A stretch of DNA of 64,000 nucleotides from Streptococcus mitis (lineage in GTDB: Bacteria; Bacillota; Bacilli; Lactobacillales; Streptococcaceae): contig NZ_WIJP01000006.1 of assembly GCF_009496155.1 (NCBI RefSeq), positions 75,675 to 139,674 of the forward strand, given 5' to 3'. This document shows positions 1 to 9,901 of the stretch, piece by piece. Position 1 is the first letter of the stretch, and every line of letters begins with the position of its first letter. Under the pieces are notes generated by a model that was not told the DNA's origin, did not search any database, and saw nothing but the letters and a program-made list of their open reading frames with translations. The position numbers and the translations under genes were made by a program.

Positions 1-1340
1 CCATTACTGCCTATTAAACTTTTATAATTAGGATAGTCTTTATAGAGTTTTTCCAAATCAAATTTTGACTGTGTATAAATTATTTCCATTATTGATCTAA
101 AGTCAAAATTATTCTCAACTTTTTTTAATATACTATTAGGTTCTTTAAAATGAGTAAATGTACCTATAGGTCCTTGCATTTTTTGAGCATCATAATAGGT
201 AATTGCTACACCACCCTTTATATCAGTTCCAACAAAAACTTCTGAACTATTTTGTTTATAATAACACACCTTATAATTTTTGCTACTAAGAATTTTTTTA
301 TTCCATGATTTCGGTGTTTTTCCAGCATTGAATAAAAATCTTGCTGGTGTAATTAAGATTGATTTATCTGAAATTTTACTCGCTTCATCAATAAACAAAT
401 GATATACTGGGTCATCACTTGTACTTGTTCCCTGTGCCTCCTCCTGATATGGCGGATTTCCTATCACGACATCAAATTTCATTTCACTTTCCTCACTTGA
501 TAGGCGCTCAAAACCTATCATTTTATTCTTTTTCCAGTCTTTGATTTGGGTTTTAGATTCTTCTGCTTGTTCTACTTCCAGCTCATCTGAAAACAAGCTT
601 AACTGTTGAGATTTCTCTTGTCTAGCTGAATAAGGACTGATTTTATTCAATCCATCCATTTGAAAGACATTGTAGGAGATAATAGTCGCAATTTCTTTCT
701 TTTGCTCTAAGGTCGGTTGATTTCCAGTCTTTGCAAGATAGTAGTCCTCAAATGTTGCTAAAAGATTTTCACGCGCCAAAAGGAGAGAATCTCCTTGATA
801 CTCATAACCATAAGAAGCTCGATAAGCTTTTTTAACAAGTTCATAGAAGGTAGCTTCGTCCGAGACCTCACGACTAATGCGCTGCAATTTTCTATCAACA
901 AAACCAACTCGCTCAGATAATGGAATTTCCTCACCAGTCACTGTATCATAGCGAGTAACCATATAAGGTGCTTCACCACAGGTAATTTCTAGCCAGCGCA
1001 ATTGTATATAATCTTCAAGATTCAGAGTTTCAAGTTCAGCTTCCACGTAACCATTTTGCTTTTCAACTAACCAAGTTGGTGTAAAAACTTCGGCTCTAAT
1101 CTTAGTTCGGTCTTTTTGCTCATACTTAGACTTTTTTGATCGGGGCTGAATCAAGTTTGCATAGGTTCCCGTCACCTTACTTGGATTGATGCGATCACTT
1201 GGAGCAAATCCCTTTCCTAACAATTCATAAGAATGCGTTGCCCAAACAATATTTTTCTTGGTCGTTCGATCTTTTAAAAGAATTTTTAATAAGTCATCCG
1301 ATTCTTTAGATAAACTTTCTTCACTAATATCTATTGTCAT
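1..1340 (-). CDS. Type II restriction-modification enzyme (Eco57I-like adenine methylase), 3' end off window
   Basis: The leftward frame is open from the ATG at 1340 to the window edge (446 codons) and lacks its C-terminus. A GNPPY motif at about residue 294 (DNA 447-461) is the catalytic motif IV of N6-adenine methylases, and an upstream AEVFTP stretch at about residue 86 is typical of fused Eco57I-type restriction-methylation enzymes. GAGG lies 6 nt before the ATG. The family modifies adenine and cuts DNA in one polypeptide. From memory a putative type II restriction gene occupies the same place next to relBE2 in S. pneumoniae TIGR4. Whether the gene is intact cannot be judged here. Confidence 0.8.
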   Translation of the reverse strand, partial: MTIDISEESLSKESDDLLKILLKDRTTKKNIVWATHSYELLGKGFAPSDRINPSKVTGTYANLIQPRSKKSKYEQKDRTKIRAEVFTPTWLVEKQNGYVEAELETLNLEDYIQLRWLEITCGEAPYMVTRYDTVTGEEIPLSERVGFVDRKLQRISREVSDEATFYELVKKAYRASYGYEYQGDSLLLARENLLATFEDYYLAKTGNQPTLEQKKEIATIISYNVFQMDGLNKISPYSARQEKSQQLSLFSDELEVEQAEESKTQIKDWKKNKMIGFERLSSEESEMKFDVVIGNPPYQEEAQGTSTSDDPVYHLFIDEASKISDKSILITPARFLFNAGKTPKSWNKKILSSKNYKVCYYKQNSSEVFVGTDIKGGVAITYYDAQKMQGPIGTFTHFKEPNSILKKVENNFDFRSIMEIIYTQSKFDLEKLYKDYPNYKSLIGSN

Positions 1341-1368
1341 AAGCAACCTCTCTTATATTGTAAGCCCT

Positions 1369-1377
1369 ATTATATCA
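1369..1377 (-). promoter_or_regulatory. Extended -10 promoter of the restriction gene
   Basis: Leftward reading gives TGATATAAT, an extended -10 element, about 30 nt upstream of the ATG at 1340. No clear -35 is needed for this class. Confidence 0.55.
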
Positions 1378-1384
1378 TATTTTA

Positions 1385-1488
1385 ATACTCTTCGAAAATC
1401 TCTTCAAACCACGTCAGCGTCGCCTTACCGTACTCAAGTACAGCCTGCGGCTAGCTTCCTAGTTTGCTCTTTGATTTTCATTGAGTAT
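1385..1488. repeat. BOX element (boxA-boxC form, no boxB)
   Basis: The 104-bp unit begins ATACTCTTCG and ends TTGAGTAT. It contains the CGTCAGCGTCGCCTTACCG segment that corresponds to the standard BOX-A1R primer site, and the terminal boxC part ending in TTGAGTAT. The central boxB module seen in the copy at 6249-6399 is absent. BOX elements are non-coding mobile miniature repeats of pneumococci and relatives that can fold into RNA stem-loops. Confidence 0.9.
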
Positions 1489-1520
1489 AAAGAATGAAAA
1501 TTTACTTGGAAAAAAGTAAT

Positions 1521-1784
1521 TCAATAAATATCTCTCCGATGACCAACTTCTAAAGTAGCAATGACTAATTCATCATCTACAATTTGTACGATAACTCGAT
1601 AATTACCAATTCTATAGCGCCATTGACCAACGCGATTACCAACCAAAGCCTTTCCGTGTCGTCTTGGGTCTTCCAAAACATTGGTTTGTAAATAGTTTGT
1701 AATTAGCTTCTGCGTATAACGGTCCAATTTTTTCAATTGCTTGATGAATCGTCTTGTCGGAACTAATTTATACAAATTATTCAT
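1521..1784 (-). CDS. relE: RelE-family toxin mRNA interferase (RelE2-type)
   Basis: This 87-residue protein has the RelE/ParE-fold signature, with RRFIKQLKKLD near the N-terminus, a basic GQWRYRIGNYRVI core and the C-terminal GHRRDIY. RelE toxins cleave mRNA in the ribosomal A site when freed from their antitoxin. The gene overlaps the 3' end of relB by 8 bp, the usual coupling of antitoxin first and toxin second. It closely resembles what I remember of pneumococcal RelE2Spn. It looks intact. Confidence 0.93.
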   Translation of the reverse strand: MNNLYKLVPTRRFIKQLKKLDRYTQKLITNYLQTNVLEDPRRHGKALVGNRVGQWRYRIGNYRVIVQIVDDELVIATLEVGHRRDIY

Positions 1785-2019
1785 CCTCCAAGCCTAAATC
1801 ATGCATCATTTCTTCCCAAGTAATGGGTTCAACTCCTTTTTCCAAGTCGTCTAAATACTCTTGATAGGCTAAATCTGCCACACGAGCGTCGTATTCGTCT
1901 TCTAAAGCTTCAAGAGTTTTAGTGCGGATAAGTTCCGACAGAGAAACTCCTTCAAACTTAGCCATTGCTTTCATAAATGTTTTATCAGCTTCAGAAACTT
2001 TTAATGTAATAGTAGCCAT
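1777..2019 (-). CDS. relB: RelB-family antitoxin
   Basis: The start chosen is the ATG at 2019 (80 residues, MATITLKVSEAD), because GGGAG lies just upstream; an earlier in-frame start would add 20 residues without a ribosome site. The N-terminal half is a ribbon-helix-helix DNA-binding domain (ATITLKV, then the SLSELIR helix). The acidic C-terminal tail would wrap and neutralise RelE. RelB normally represses its own operon. The gene precedes relE and overlaps it. Confidence 0.92.
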   Translation of the reverse strand: MATITLKVSEADKTFMKAMAKFEGVSLSELIRTKTLEALEDEYDARVADLAYQEYLDDLEKGVEPITWEEMMHDLGLEDE

Positions 2020-2082
2020 CTTTTGTGCTCCCTTTTTTAACGGTAACACCATTGTATTACTTTTTAGGTCTTCAGTCAATAT

Positions 2083-2109
2083 AAAAAGAACACCTTCTCA
2101 GCGTTCTTT
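2083..2109 (-). terminator. Terminator of the vic operon
   Basis: On the leftward strand AAGAAC and GTTCTT pair around a loop and are followed by TTTTTAT, immediately at the end of vicX. Confidence 0.7.
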
Positions 2110-2919
2110 CTATATCTCTGTCAATGGTGTTGCGGTATCTGGTGAGGTATCATAAACCTTAAAGTCTACTCCAACTCCCAGATCAGCTTGTGCTAGTTGG
2201 TTGACCATGGTCATGTGAGCCAGTTCCTTGATATTGTTCTCCTTAGATAAATGCCCAAGGTAGATTTTCTTAGTGCGGTTTCCCAAGGTACGAATCATAG
2301 CTTCAGCGCCATCCTCGTTAGAAAGGTGACCCAGATCCGATAGGATTCGTTGTTTGAGTCGCCAAGCGTAAGAGCCAGCTCGCAAAATCTCAACATCATG
2401 ATTGGACTCGATAAGATAGCCATCTGCATTTTCGACAATCCCTGCCATACGGTCACTAACATAACCTGTATCTGTCAAAAGGACAAAACTCTTGTCATCC
2501 TTCATAAAGCGATAGAACTGAGGTGCAACTGCATCGTGGCTCACACCAAAACTCTCGATGTCAATATCTCCAAAGGTTTTGGTTTTGCCCATTTCAAAGA
2601 TATGCTTTTGTGAAGAATCTACCTTGCCAAGATACTTGCTATTTTCCATAGCTTGCCAAGTTTTTTCATTGGCATACAAATCCATACCATACTTGCGAGC
2701 CAAAACACCCACACCGTGGATATGGTCTGAATGCTCATGCGTAATCAAGATGGCATCCAGTTCTTCTGGTTTGCGATTGATTTCAGCAAGTAGGCTAGTG
2801 ATTTTCTTACCAGACAAACCTGCATCCACTAAAAGCTTCTTTTTTGGGGTTTCCAAATAAAAGGAATTTCCACTGGAACCCGACGCTAAAATACTGTATT
2901 TAAAGCCTGTTTCACTCAT
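2110..2919 (-). CDS. vicX: VicX/WalJ metallo-beta-lactamase-fold hydrolase
   Basis: This 269-residue metallo-beta-lactamase-fold protein has the metal-binding THEHSDHIHG motif at about residues 60-69 and an N-terminal SGSSGNSFYL strand typical of YycJ/WalJ. It is the third gene of vicRKX, one base after the vicK stop. In streptococci it is co-transcribed with the essential WalRK-type system, and WalJ homologues are linked to DNA maintenance and cell-wall phenotypes. The length is normal and the gene is intact. Confidence 0.95.
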   Translation of the reverse strand: MSETGFKYSILASGSSGNSFYLETPKKKLLVDAGLSGKKITSLLAEINRKPEELDAILITHEHSDHIHGVGVLARKYGMDLYANEKTWQAMENSKYLGKVDSSQKHIFEMGKTKTFGDIDIESFGVSHDAVAPQFYRFMKDDKSFVLLTDTGYVSDRMAGIVENADGYLIESNHDVEILRAGSYAWRLKQRILSDLGHLSNEDGAEAMIRTLGNRTKKIYLGHLSKENNIKELAHMTMVNQLAQADLGVGVDFKVYDTSPDTATPLTEI

Positions 2920-2920
2920 T

Positions 2921-4270
2921 CTAGTCTTCTACTTCGTCCTCCCATACTTCTTCTTTCACTGCATCCTTATCATAAGGGAGCACAATGGTAAAGGTCGATC
3001 CCTTATCGTATTCACTCTTAGCCCAAATAAAGCCCTTATGTTGTTTGATAATTTCTTTAGCAATAGCTAATCCCAGACCAGTACCACCTTGAGCACGACT
3101 TCTAGCACGATCCACACGATAAAAACGGTCAAAGATACGTGGTAAATCCTGCTTTGGAATACCCAAACCTTGGTCTGAGATGGATAAAATCATCTGATCA
3201 TCAGTTGTCTTCATGGTCACTGTGATTTTCCCACCGTCTGGAGAATATTTGATGGCATTGTTGAGAATGTTATCAATCACCTGTGTCATCTTGTCTGTAT
3301 CAATTTCAATCCAGACTGAGGTAATTGGATAATCTCTCACCAGTTCATATTTCTTCTCTTCATCCTGCCCTCTTATCTGATCAAAACGGTTGAGAATAAA
3401 GGTTATAAAGGCAGTAAAATTAATCAATTCCACATCCAGATGACTGGTTGCATTATCAATTCGAGAAAGATGAAGAAGGTCTGTTACCATCCGCATCATA
3501 CGGTTGGTTTCGTCTAGAGACACCTTGATAAAGTCTGGTGCTACAGGTTCTGACAAGGCCCCCTCATCCAAGGCTTCAAGATAGGATTTTACACTAGTCA
3601 GAGGTGTCCTTAACTCATGACTAACATTAGAAACAAAGAGTCTCCGTTCGCGCTCTTCCTTCTCCTGCTCCGTCGTATCATGCAAAACAGCAACCAGACC
3701 AGAAATAAAGCCAGACTCACGACGCACCAAGGCGAAGCGTACACGAAGGCTCAGATACTCACCATTGGCATCCTGAGAATCAATCATTAGCTCAGGAACT
3801 TGGGTAATCAAATCACGAAGTTCATAGTCATCTTCAATCTTAAGCAATTCTAAAATACTTTTATTAAGAACATCTTCTTTCTGAACGCCTAATTGTTTCT
3901 TAGCCATGTCATTAATCATGGTAATCTTACCGCGACGATTAGTCGCAAGGACGCCATCTGTCATGTAAGAGAGGATACTATGTAAACGTTTGCTCTCTTG
4001 TTCCAGATTTTCTTGGGTTAAACGAATTACTTCTGATAAATCATTGAGATTATTGGTAATGTTAGTAATTTCAGAGCTTCCCTGCATATCCAAAACCTGA
4101 GAATAATCTCCTGCAATCAGGTCTTTTACCTTTTGATTGATTTGCTTCAACCGAATATTATCCCGACGATTTTCTAGCAAAAGTAAGGTCACGACTAAAA
4201 TAAAGCCAAGTAGAATGAGGATAAAGATAAAATCACTGGTTAAAACTGTGTCTTTTATTAGTTTAATCAT
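2921..4270 (-). CDS. vicK: VicK/WalK sensor histidine kinase
   Basis: The protein has 449 residues. A single transmembrane segment at about 13-32 is followed by a HAMP linker, a PAS domain (about 95-200), the HisKA box [10 protein letters not shown] with the phospho-acceptor His near 218, and an HATPase domain ([26 protein letters not shown]). Having one TM segment and almost no extracellular loop is the streptococcal form, unlike the two-TM WalK of Bacillus. It phosphorylates VicR, which controls cell-wall hydrolases such as PcsB. Its start overlaps the end of vicR by 8 bp. Confidence 0.97.
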   Translation of the reverse strand: MIKLIKDTVLTSDFIFILILLGFILVVTLLLLENRRDNIRLKQINQKVKDLIAGDYSQVLDMQGSSEITNITNNLNDLSEVIRLTQENLEQESKRLHSILSYMTDGVLATNRRGKITMINDMAKKQLGVQKEDVLNKSILELLKIEDDYELRDLITQVPELMIDSQDANGEYLSLRVRFALVRRESGFISGLVAVLHDTTEQEKEERERRLFVSNVSHELRTPLTSVKSYLEALDEGALSEPVAPDFIKVSLDETNRMMRMVTDLLHLSRIDNATSHLDVELINFTAFITFILNRFDQIRGQDEEKKYELVRDYPITSVWIEIDTDKMTQVIDNILNNAIKYSPDGGKITVTMKTTDDQMILSISDQGLGIPKQDLPRIFDRFYRVDRARSRAQGGTGLGLAIAKEIIKQHKGFIWAKSEYDKGSTFTIVLPYDKDAVKEEVWEDEVED

Positions 4271-4970
4271 TATTTCTCATATAATAACCAACGCCGCGAC
4301 GTGTTAGGATATACTCAGGACGACTTGGTGTGTCTTCAATCTTCTCGCGCAAACGTCTGATAGTTACGTCAACAGTCCGAACATCTCCGAAATAATCATA
4401 CCCCCAGACCGTTTCAAGCAAGTGTTCACGCGTAATCACTTGACCGATATGAGAAGCCAAATGGTACAAGAGTTCAAATTCACGGTGAGTTAAGTCTAGT
4501 TCTTCACCGTATTTCTTAGCAACATAGGCATCTGGCACAATCTCCAAGTCCCCAATTTGCAAGGGTTGGGTTTTCTTTTCATCTGACTCTTGATTATCTA
4601 CAGAAGTCAAATCTGTACGACGAAGAAGAGCTTTGACACGCGCCTGCAACTCACGATTTGAGAAGGGTTTTGTCACATAGTCATCCGCCCCAAGCTCTAA
4701 ACCGATAACCTTATCAAATTCGCTATCCTTAGCAGAAAGCATGATAATAGGCACACTACTAGTCTTGCGAATAGTCTTCGCAACTTCTAAACCATCAATT
4801 TCTGGAAGCATCAAATCCAGAATAATAATATCTGGTTGCTCTGCTTCATATTGCTCTAACGCTTCACGACCATTAAAAGCAGTTACAACCTCGTAACCTT
4901 CCTTGGTCATATTAAACTTGATAATATCCGAGATTGGTTTTTCATCATCTACAATTAATATTTTTTTCAT
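4263..4970 (-). CDS. vicR: VicR/WalR response regulator
   Basis: The 235-residue OmpR-family regulator starts at the ATG at 4970 ([10 protein letters not shown]), preceded by AGGTGA. The receiver domain has the acidic pair D9/D10 of VDDE, the phospho-acceptor D52 (LDLMLPE) and K102 in VTKPFS. The C-terminal winged helix (about 135-235) ends in [13 protein letters not shown]...RGVGYYM. VicR is essential in pneumococcus because it drives pcsB. Its own promoter lies between it and mutY. Confidence 0.97.
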   Translation of the reverse strand: MKKILIVDDEKPISDIIKFNMTKEGYEVVTAFNGREALEQYEAEQPDIIILDLMLPEIDGLEVAKTIRKTSSVPIIMLSAKDSEFDKVIGLELGADDYVTKPFSNRELQARVKALLRRTDLTSVDNQESDEKKTQPLQIGDLEIVPDAYVAKKYGEELDLTHREFELLYHLASHIGQVITREHLLETVWGYDYFGDVRTVDVTIRRLREKIEDTPSRPEYILTRRGVGYYMRNND

Positions 4971-4991
4971 TTGTTCACCTTTTTCTCTACT

Positions 4992-4999
4992 ATTATACC
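4992..4999 (-). promoter_or_regulatory. vicR promoter (extended -10)
   Basis: The leftward strand reads TTTGGTATAAT, a TGn-extended -10, about 22 nt before the vicR ATG. It lies between the mutY stop and vicR, so vicRKX can be transcribed independently of mutY. Confidence 0.6.
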
Positions 5000-5024
5000 A
5001 AAAAATAACAAGAAGACACAATAG

Positions 5025-6200
5025 CTAGTCTTTTCTACTGTCTAAGTTGGCTTTTGCATAAGCCTGCCAGATTTTTTGTTGGGGTTTGGCAAGTGGAACA
5101 TCCTTGAACTCTTCTGGTGAAAGCCAGCGAACTTCCCTATCTGAAAAATTATGGAAGTCAGTCACCTGACCTGCTACAATTTGAACATGCCACTTACGAT
5201 GGCTAAAGACATGCTTGACAGTCTCAAAATGCAGATTAAGCCAATCAACATCTAAATCATAGTCCTGCTGGAAACTCTCTTCTGGACTTGGGCCAAAGTT
5301 CACACTTTCTTCTGAAACTTGATGAAAGAGGTCAAACTGCTCTTCTTGCGAAAAGTCATCTACTTCTATCAAGGGAAAATGCCAAAATCCTGCTAACAAC
5401 TTTTCGCTTTCATTTTTTTCAAGAAGAAATTTTTCCTGACTATTTTTTACCACCAAGGCTTTAAAATAAATAGGGACAGGCTTTTTCTTGGGAGCCTTGA
5501 TTGGATAACGGTCCATAGTTCCATTCTGATATGCTGCACTAAAGTCCTTCACTGGACTCTCTTTTGGTCTAGGATTTACAGGAGCCTCAATGTCTGAACC
5601 CAAGTCCATCAAGGCTTGATTAAAGTCACCTGGCCGCTCTCGGTCAATCAAGATTTCCATCATCGCCTGAAAAATTTTACGATTACTTGGAATACCAATA
5701 TCATGGTTGACTTCAAACAGACGTGCCAAAACACGCATTACATTACCATCTACAGATGGCTCAGGCAAGTTAAAAGCAATACTGGAAATAGCTCCTGCTG
5801 TGTAAGGTCCAATCCCTTTCAAACTGGAAATTCCTTCATAGGTGTTCGGAAATTGTCCACCAAAGTCAGTCATAATCTGTTGAGCAGCAGCCTGCATATT
5901 GCGAACTCGAGAATAATAACCCAAACCTTCCCAAGCCTTCAACAAACGTTCTTCAGGCGCATTCGCCAAACATTCTACTGTTGGAAACCAGTCCAAGAAT
6001 CTTTCGTAGTAAGGGATAACCGTATCCACCCTGGTCTGCTGGAGCATGATTTCAGATACCCAGATGTGATAAGGATTTTTACTTCTTCGCCAGGGTAAAT
6101 CTCTTTTGTTTTCATCATACCAAGTGAGAAGTTTCTCACGGAAAGAAACAATCTTCTCATTCGGCCACATGACGATACCGTATTCTTTCAAATCTAACAT
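5025..6200 (-). CDS. mutY: MutY adenine DNA glycosylase lacking the iron-sulphur cysteines
   Basis: The 391-residue enzyme removes adenine mispaired with 8-oxoguanine. It shows SEIMLQQTRV (catalytic Glu region), the helix-hairpin-helix LKGIGPYTAGAI and the catalytic Asp in SVDGNVMRVLAR, then a C-terminal Nudix-like domain (about 250-380) that reads 8-oxoG. The segment after MDLGSDIEAP, where most MutY proteins have the C-X6-C-X2-C-X5-C loop binding a 4Fe-4S cluster, contains no cysteine. Such cluster-free MutY is known in some lactic acid bacteria. The frame is otherwise intact. Confidence 0.95.
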   Translation of the reverse strand: MLDLKEYGIVMWPNEKIVSFREKLLTWYDENKRDLPWRRSKNPYHIWVSEIMLQQTRVDTVIPYYERFLDWFPTVECLANAPEERLLKAWEGLGYYSRVRNMQAAAQQIMTDFGGQFPNTYEGISSLKGIGPYTAGAISSIAFNLPEPSVDGNVMRVLARLFEVNHDIGIPSNRKIFQAMMEILIDRERPGDFNQALMDLGSDIEAPVNPRPKESPVKDFSAAYQNGTMDRYPIKAPKKKPVPIYFKALVVKNSQEKFLLEKNESEKLLAGFWHFPLIEVDDFSQEEQFDLFHQVSEESVNFGPSPEESFQQDYDLDVDWLNLHFETVKHVFSHRKWHVQIVAGQVTDFHNFSDREVRWLSPEEFKDVPLAKPQQKIWQAYAKANLDSRKD

Positions 6201-6248
6201 ATCTCTAGTATAACACAGAAGATTCTAACTGTCCTTTTCCTAGTATTA

Positions 6249-6399
6249 ATACTCTTCGAAAATCTCTTCAAACCACGTCAACGTCGCCTTGCCGTAGGTA
6301 TGGTTCCTGACTTCGTCAGTCTTATCTGCAACCTCAAAGCAGTGCTTTGAGCAACCTGCGGCTAGTTTCCTAGTTTGCTCTTTGATTTTCATTGAGTAT
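6249..6399. repeat. BOX element (boxA-boxB-boxC form)
   Basis: The 151-bp unit has the same ends as the copy at 1385-1488 (ATACTCTTCG... TTGAGTAT) but includes the extra boxB module with GGTTCCTGACTTCGTCAGTC. It lies in the gap between mutY and pta, at the junction of two blocks that are not adjacent in the pneumococcal order I remember. Confidence 0.92.
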
Positions 6400-6428
6400 A
6401 AAAAGCCTCTTCCCAAGGGAAAGAGGAC
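6397..6428 (-). terminator. Terminator of the relQ-nadK-rluD-pta unit
   Basis: The leftward strand has CCTCTTTCCC and GGGAAGAGG pairing around TT, with one bulged base, followed by CTTTTTAT directly after pta. Confidence 0.75.
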
Positions 6429-6434
6429 TAAATC

Positions 6435-7409
6435 TTATTGATGAACAGCTTGGGCTGCTGTGATGAGGGTCAACTTGTAAACATCATCTGCGTTACATCC
6501 ACGAGAAAGGTCGTTAACTGGCTTATTCAAACCTTGTAGAACAGGTCCAACAGCCGCAAAACCACCAAGACGTTCTGCCATCTTGTAGCCGATATTTCCT
6601 GCCTCGATACCTGGGAAGATGAAGACATTGACTTGACCAGCTACCGTACTTCCAGGAGCTTTCAGAGCTGCAGTTTCTGGAACAAAGGCCGCATCAAATT
6701 GCAACTCACCATCGATTTCAAGGTCAGGACGCAAGTCGTGAGCAATTTTAGTTGCTTCAACAACCTTATCAACACTTTCTCCAAACCCTGAACCTTTAGT
6801 AGAATAGCTTAGCATAGCAATTTTAGGCTCGATTCCAAACATCTTAGCTGTGATTGCTGAGTTGATCGCAATTTCAGCCAAAGCTTCTGCATCTGGATTG
6901 ATGTTGATAGCACAGTCCCCAAAGAGGTAACGTTCCGTACCACGAACCATGAGGAAAGCACCTGAAGTACGAGTCACATTTGGACGAGTTTTGATGATTT
7001 GAAGGGCTGGACGAACTGTTGAAGCAGTTGAATGAATCGCACCTGACACCATTCCGTCAACCAAGCCCAAGTACACCAACATAACACCAAAATAGTTGAC
7101 ATCTTCAACTAACACCTTACGTGCTTCTTCTTCAGTCATTTTACCCTTGCGACGCTCTACTAAAGCAGCAACCATTTCTTCAAATTGAGGATAATTTTGA
7201 GGGTCGATGACCTCATAACCATCCATGATCCCTTCAATTTCAAGATAAATTTTAATTTTTTCAGGATTTCCAAGCAAAACAGGAATCACTTCTGTTTCTT
7301 TTACCAAGCGTTTAGTTGCTTGAAGAATACGAGGCTCTTCCCCTTCAGGGAGAACGATACGAGCATTTTTGCCAACAAGGTTGGCTTTGAGACTTTCAAA
7401 AACTTCCAT
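6435..7409 (-). CDS. pta: Phosphate acetyltransferase
   Basis: The 324-residue enzyme converts acetyl-CoA plus phosphate to acetyl phosphate and CoA, feeding acetate kinase for ATP and supplying acetyl phosphate. Family motifs are VLPEGEEPRI at the N-terminus, GMVSGAIHSTASTVRPAL, FGDCAININPDA and the C-terminal GPVLQGLNKPVNDLSRG. The length is typical for the short single-domain Pta. It has its own -10 element at 7433-7438 and GGAG before the ATG, and is the last gene of the leftward cluster. Confidence 0.96.
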   Translation of the reverse strand: MEVFESLKANLVGKNARIVLPEGEEPRILQATKRLVKETEVIPVLLGNPEKIKIYLEIEGIMDGYEVIDPQNYPQFEEMVAALVERRKGKMTEEEARKVLVEDVNYFGVMLVYLGLVDGMVSGAIHSTASTVRPALQIIKTRPNVTRTSGAFLMVRGTERYLFGDCAININPDAEALAEIAINSAITAKMFGIEPKIAMLSYSTKGSGFGESVDKVVEATKIAHDLRPDLEIDGELQFDAAFVPETAALKAPGSTVAGQVNVFIFPGIEAGNIGYKMAERLGGFAAVGPVLQGLNKPVNDLSRGCNADDVYKLTLITAAQAVHQ

Positions 7410-7432
7410 GAGTTTTCTCCTTTAAAATAATA

Positions 7433-7438
7433 ATTATA
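7433..7438 (-). promoter_or_regulatory. pta promoter -10 element
   Basis: TATAAT on the leftward strand lies about 24 nt upstream of the pta ATG, between the rluD stop and pta. The -35 is weak (ACTCTA at the 17-bp position). Confidence 0.45.
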
Positions 7439-7452
7439 CTCTGAATCAGTTT

Positions 7453-8349
7453 TTATAGAGTATTAGTTGATAACTGTTTAATAAGGTTACTGAAATCATC
7501 CGGCAAGGGACTTTCTAACTGCAAGTCTTGCTCTAAAAATGGATGATAAAAAGATAGGTAATGGCAATGCAGAGCCTGACGTTGGATACCGTCGTCCAGA
7601 CTACCACCATACAAATCATCTCCCAACAAAGGAAAACCAATATGAGAAAAGTGGACTCGGATTTGGTGGGTTCGACCAGTATGCAGGCGAATGTCAACCA
7701 AGTGAATATTCCCATAAGAAGCTACAATCTTGTAAGAAGTATGGGCATATTTTCCACCTTTAGCCACCCGTCTAGTGATAATGGAGTCTTCATCACGCGC
7801 AATAGGAGCAATAATTTCACCCTCTGGTTCCAAATATCCATCACCTTTAACCAAAGCAAAGTAGCGTTTCTCGATAGATTTCTTCTGCAACTGCTTGTCT
7901 AATCGTGCATGGGCATAGCCGTGCTTAGCAAAGAGCATCAAGCCAGAAGTATCTCTATCAAGTCTAGTTACAATGTGAACCTGCTGATTTTCATAGTTTT
8001 GCTTGACATAGTAACCCTTGATAAAATTAGCGATAGTGTTGGAGTGATTGACACTAGGAATAGAAGCCACTCCATAGGGTTTGTTCAAGACTAGAAAATG
8101 GTCATCCTCATAGAGAATATTCAGTGGACGCTCGATAGCTTCCAGAGTTTCAAAACCTTCCTCAGCAGGAATATCAATGGTAACGCGGTCTCCAAGATCC
8201 AATAGATAGGTTGCATTTTGCGGTTGGTCATTGACTAGAATAGCTCCACCTCGAAACTTAATCTTGGCCAGCAGTCCCTTCGAAACCTCGTGCTTTTTTA
8301 AGAAGGTCTTAACCTTTACATGCTCATCTGCGATAAATTCAAACCTCAT
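7453..8349 (-). CDS. rluD: RluA/RluD-family 23S rRNA pseudouridine synthase
   Basis: The 298-residue protein has an N-terminal S4-like RNA-binding segment (about 15-75, [16 protein letters not shown]) and the RluA-family catalytic motif [18 protein letters not shown] with the nucleophilic Asp. Conserved [24 protein letters not shown] follows. It probably isomerises uridines in 23S rRNA; the exact target is inference. Its ATG overlaps the nadK stop in an ATGA junction, giving translational coupling. Confidence 0.9.
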   Translation of the reverse strand: MRFEFIADEHVKVKTFLKKHEVSKGLLAKIKFRGGAILVNDQPQNATYLLDLGDRVTIDIPAEEGFETLEAIERPLNILYEDDHFLVLNKPYGVASIPSVNHSNTIANFIKGYYVKQNYENQQVHIVTRLDRDTSGLMLFAKHGYAHARLDKQLQKKSIEKRYFALVKGDGYLEPEGEIIAPIARDEDSIITRRVAKGGKYAHTSYKIVASYGNIHLVDIRLHTGRTHQIRVHFSHIGFPLLGDDLYGGSLDDGIQRQALHCHYLSFYHPFLEQDLQLESPLPDDFSNLIKQLSTNTL

Positions 8350-9164
8350 TCATCCACCTCGCCGATAAATGCATCCTTAACACGATTCCAGAAACTGGTG
8401 TGGCTCGGAGACGCGACAAAATGAATCTTATGATGGTCGATTTGATACTCGATTCGCTCAATATTGCGGAAGGAATAGACACTATTGTCAACCGAAATGG
8501 TATGGTAATCGTTTCTCGTTGGAATGAGTTCAATCTTATCCTTTTTAGGAACAATAATGGACGAACCCAGCGTTCGATAGACCCGATTGTTAAGACTAGC
8601 AATTTCCGTTAATTGCAAAGCTTCAATGGTAGGGTGTAAAACAGCTCCACCAAGTGATTTGTTATAGGCTGTACTACCAGTCGGTGTTGAAACTGTTAGC
8701 CCATCTCCTCGAAAACGTTCAAAGGGGACACCATTGATTACAATATCTGCCACCATTGTTCGATCCGACCTGCGGATACTGGCTTCATTTAGTGCCCTGA
8801 AAATCTTCACTTCACCATTTTCAAGAAAGACCTTCGCATTTAGAACAGGGTAAGAGACTCTTGCTCCCGTATCTAGCTGCAAATTAGTCACTAGCTTATC
8901 CAACTCAAAATCACGGTAGTCCGTATAGAAGCCCAGATGTCCCGTATGAACACCAATAAAGCGTACCTTGTCAAGCTGGTTTTCATACTTATGAAAGGCC
9001 GACAAGAGCATGCCATCCCCACCAATGGAAATAACGATATCTGGATTGGTATCATTGAGTATAAACTGATTTCTCTTCAAACGATCTCGCAATTCATACA
9101 AAACCCTTTGACTCTGCGGTTTTCTATTGGCTATCAGGTCAATTCGTTTACCTGTATTCTTCAT
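8346..9164 (-). CDS. nadK: NAD kinase
   Basis: NAD kinase phosphorylates NAD to NADP. The 272-residue form starting at the ATG at 9164 ([10 protein letters not shown]) fits the pneumococcal protein as I remember it; a start four codons earlier is possible. The [10 protein letters not shown] diphosphate-binding loop and the [10 protein letters not shown] and [20 protein letters not shown] motifs are present. The 5' end overlaps the relQ 3' end by 17 bp, so translation is coupled in a relQ-nadK-rluD-pta unit that links stringent alarmone, NADP supply and ribosome maturation. Confidence 0.95.
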   Translation of the reverse strand: MKNTGKRIDLIANRKPQSQRVLYELRDRLKRNQFILNDTNPDIVISIGGDGMLLSAFHKYENQLDKVRFIGVHTGHLGFYTDYRDFELDKLVTNLQLDTGARVSYPVLNAKVFLENGEVKIFRALNEASIRRSDRTMVADIVINGVPFERFRGDGLTVSTPTGSTAYNKSLGGAVLHPTIEALQLTEIASLNNRVYRTLGSSIIVPKKDKIELIPTRNDYHTISVDNSVYSFRNIERIEYQIDHHKIHFVASPSHTSFWNRVKDAFIGEVDE

Positions 9165-9819
9165 CTGTATCGTCACTGTTTCCTACACCGTCATTTAATT
9201 TTCTACTCAAAGGATCAAAAAGTGCCTGGGCTTCCTGGATATCATCACGAATTTTACCCATTTCTTCATCTAACTGATGGGCAATCTTGGATGTAATTTC
9301 CAGTCGCTTCTTAATCTCCTCTGGGAAATCCCCTTGGTACTTGTAGTTGAGAGAATGTTCTATCGTTGCCCAGAAATTCATGGCCAAAGTACGAATTTGA
9401 ATTTCTGCCAAAATGGTCTTGGCTCCATTGATGGTGTCAACCATATATTCTACTACCACATGATAGGAACGGTAGCCTGAAGCCTTTCGATGAGTAATGT
9501 AATCTCGCTCCTGTATGATCCGCATATCCTGACGCTTACGCAAAATAGCTACAACTTCTTGGACATCATCTACAAACTGGACCATCACACGCAAGCCAGC
9601 AATATCTTGCAAATCGTGCTCTAAGGTCGCATAAGTAATACCACGTCGAGCCATTTTTTCCTTGATACTTTCAATTGGCTTGACTCGACCAGTCACAAAC
9701 TCAATCGGAGAATGCTTATTTTGCTTACGATATTGCTTACGAATCCCACGTAGTTTAATCTTTAACTCACCAACAGCTTGAATGTAAGGATCTAGAAATT
9801 CTTCCCATTCTAAGGTCAT
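9148..9819 (-). CDS. relQ: Small alarmone synthetase RelQ (GTP pyrophosphokinase)
   Basis: The 223-residue protein has only the synthetase domain of the RelA/SpoT family, without hydrolase or TGS/ACT domains. Visible motifs are [21 protein letters not shown], the [15 protein letters not shown] sheet with catalytic residues, the [12 protein letters not shown]-loop region and [22 protein letters not shown]. It makes (p)ppGpp independently of ribosome-bound Rel. It is the first gene of its unit. The prophage is inserted directly upstream. Confidence 0.95.
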   Translation of the reverse strand: MTLEWEEFLDPYIQAVGELKIKLRGIRKQYRKQNKHSPIEFVTGRVKPIESIKEKMARRGITYATLEHDLQDIAGLRVMVQFVDDVQEVVAILRKRQDMRIIQERDYITHRKASGYRSYHVVVEYMVDTINGAKTILAEIQIRTLAMNFWATIEHSLNYKYQGDFPEEIKKRLEITSKIAHQLDEEMGKIRDDIQEAQALFDPLSRKLNDGVGNSDDTDEEYR

Positions 9820-9901
9820 ATATTCTCCCTTATTCTCATATTATCCTTCAAAAATATCTTTGATTTTTTCTCCAGATGCATATACAATAAATACAATGCT
9901 T

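Noticed and set aside
1385..6399. BOX copies as CRISPR-like repeats
   Set aside because: There are only two copies, 4.8 kb apart and of different length, with the standard boxA/boxC ends.
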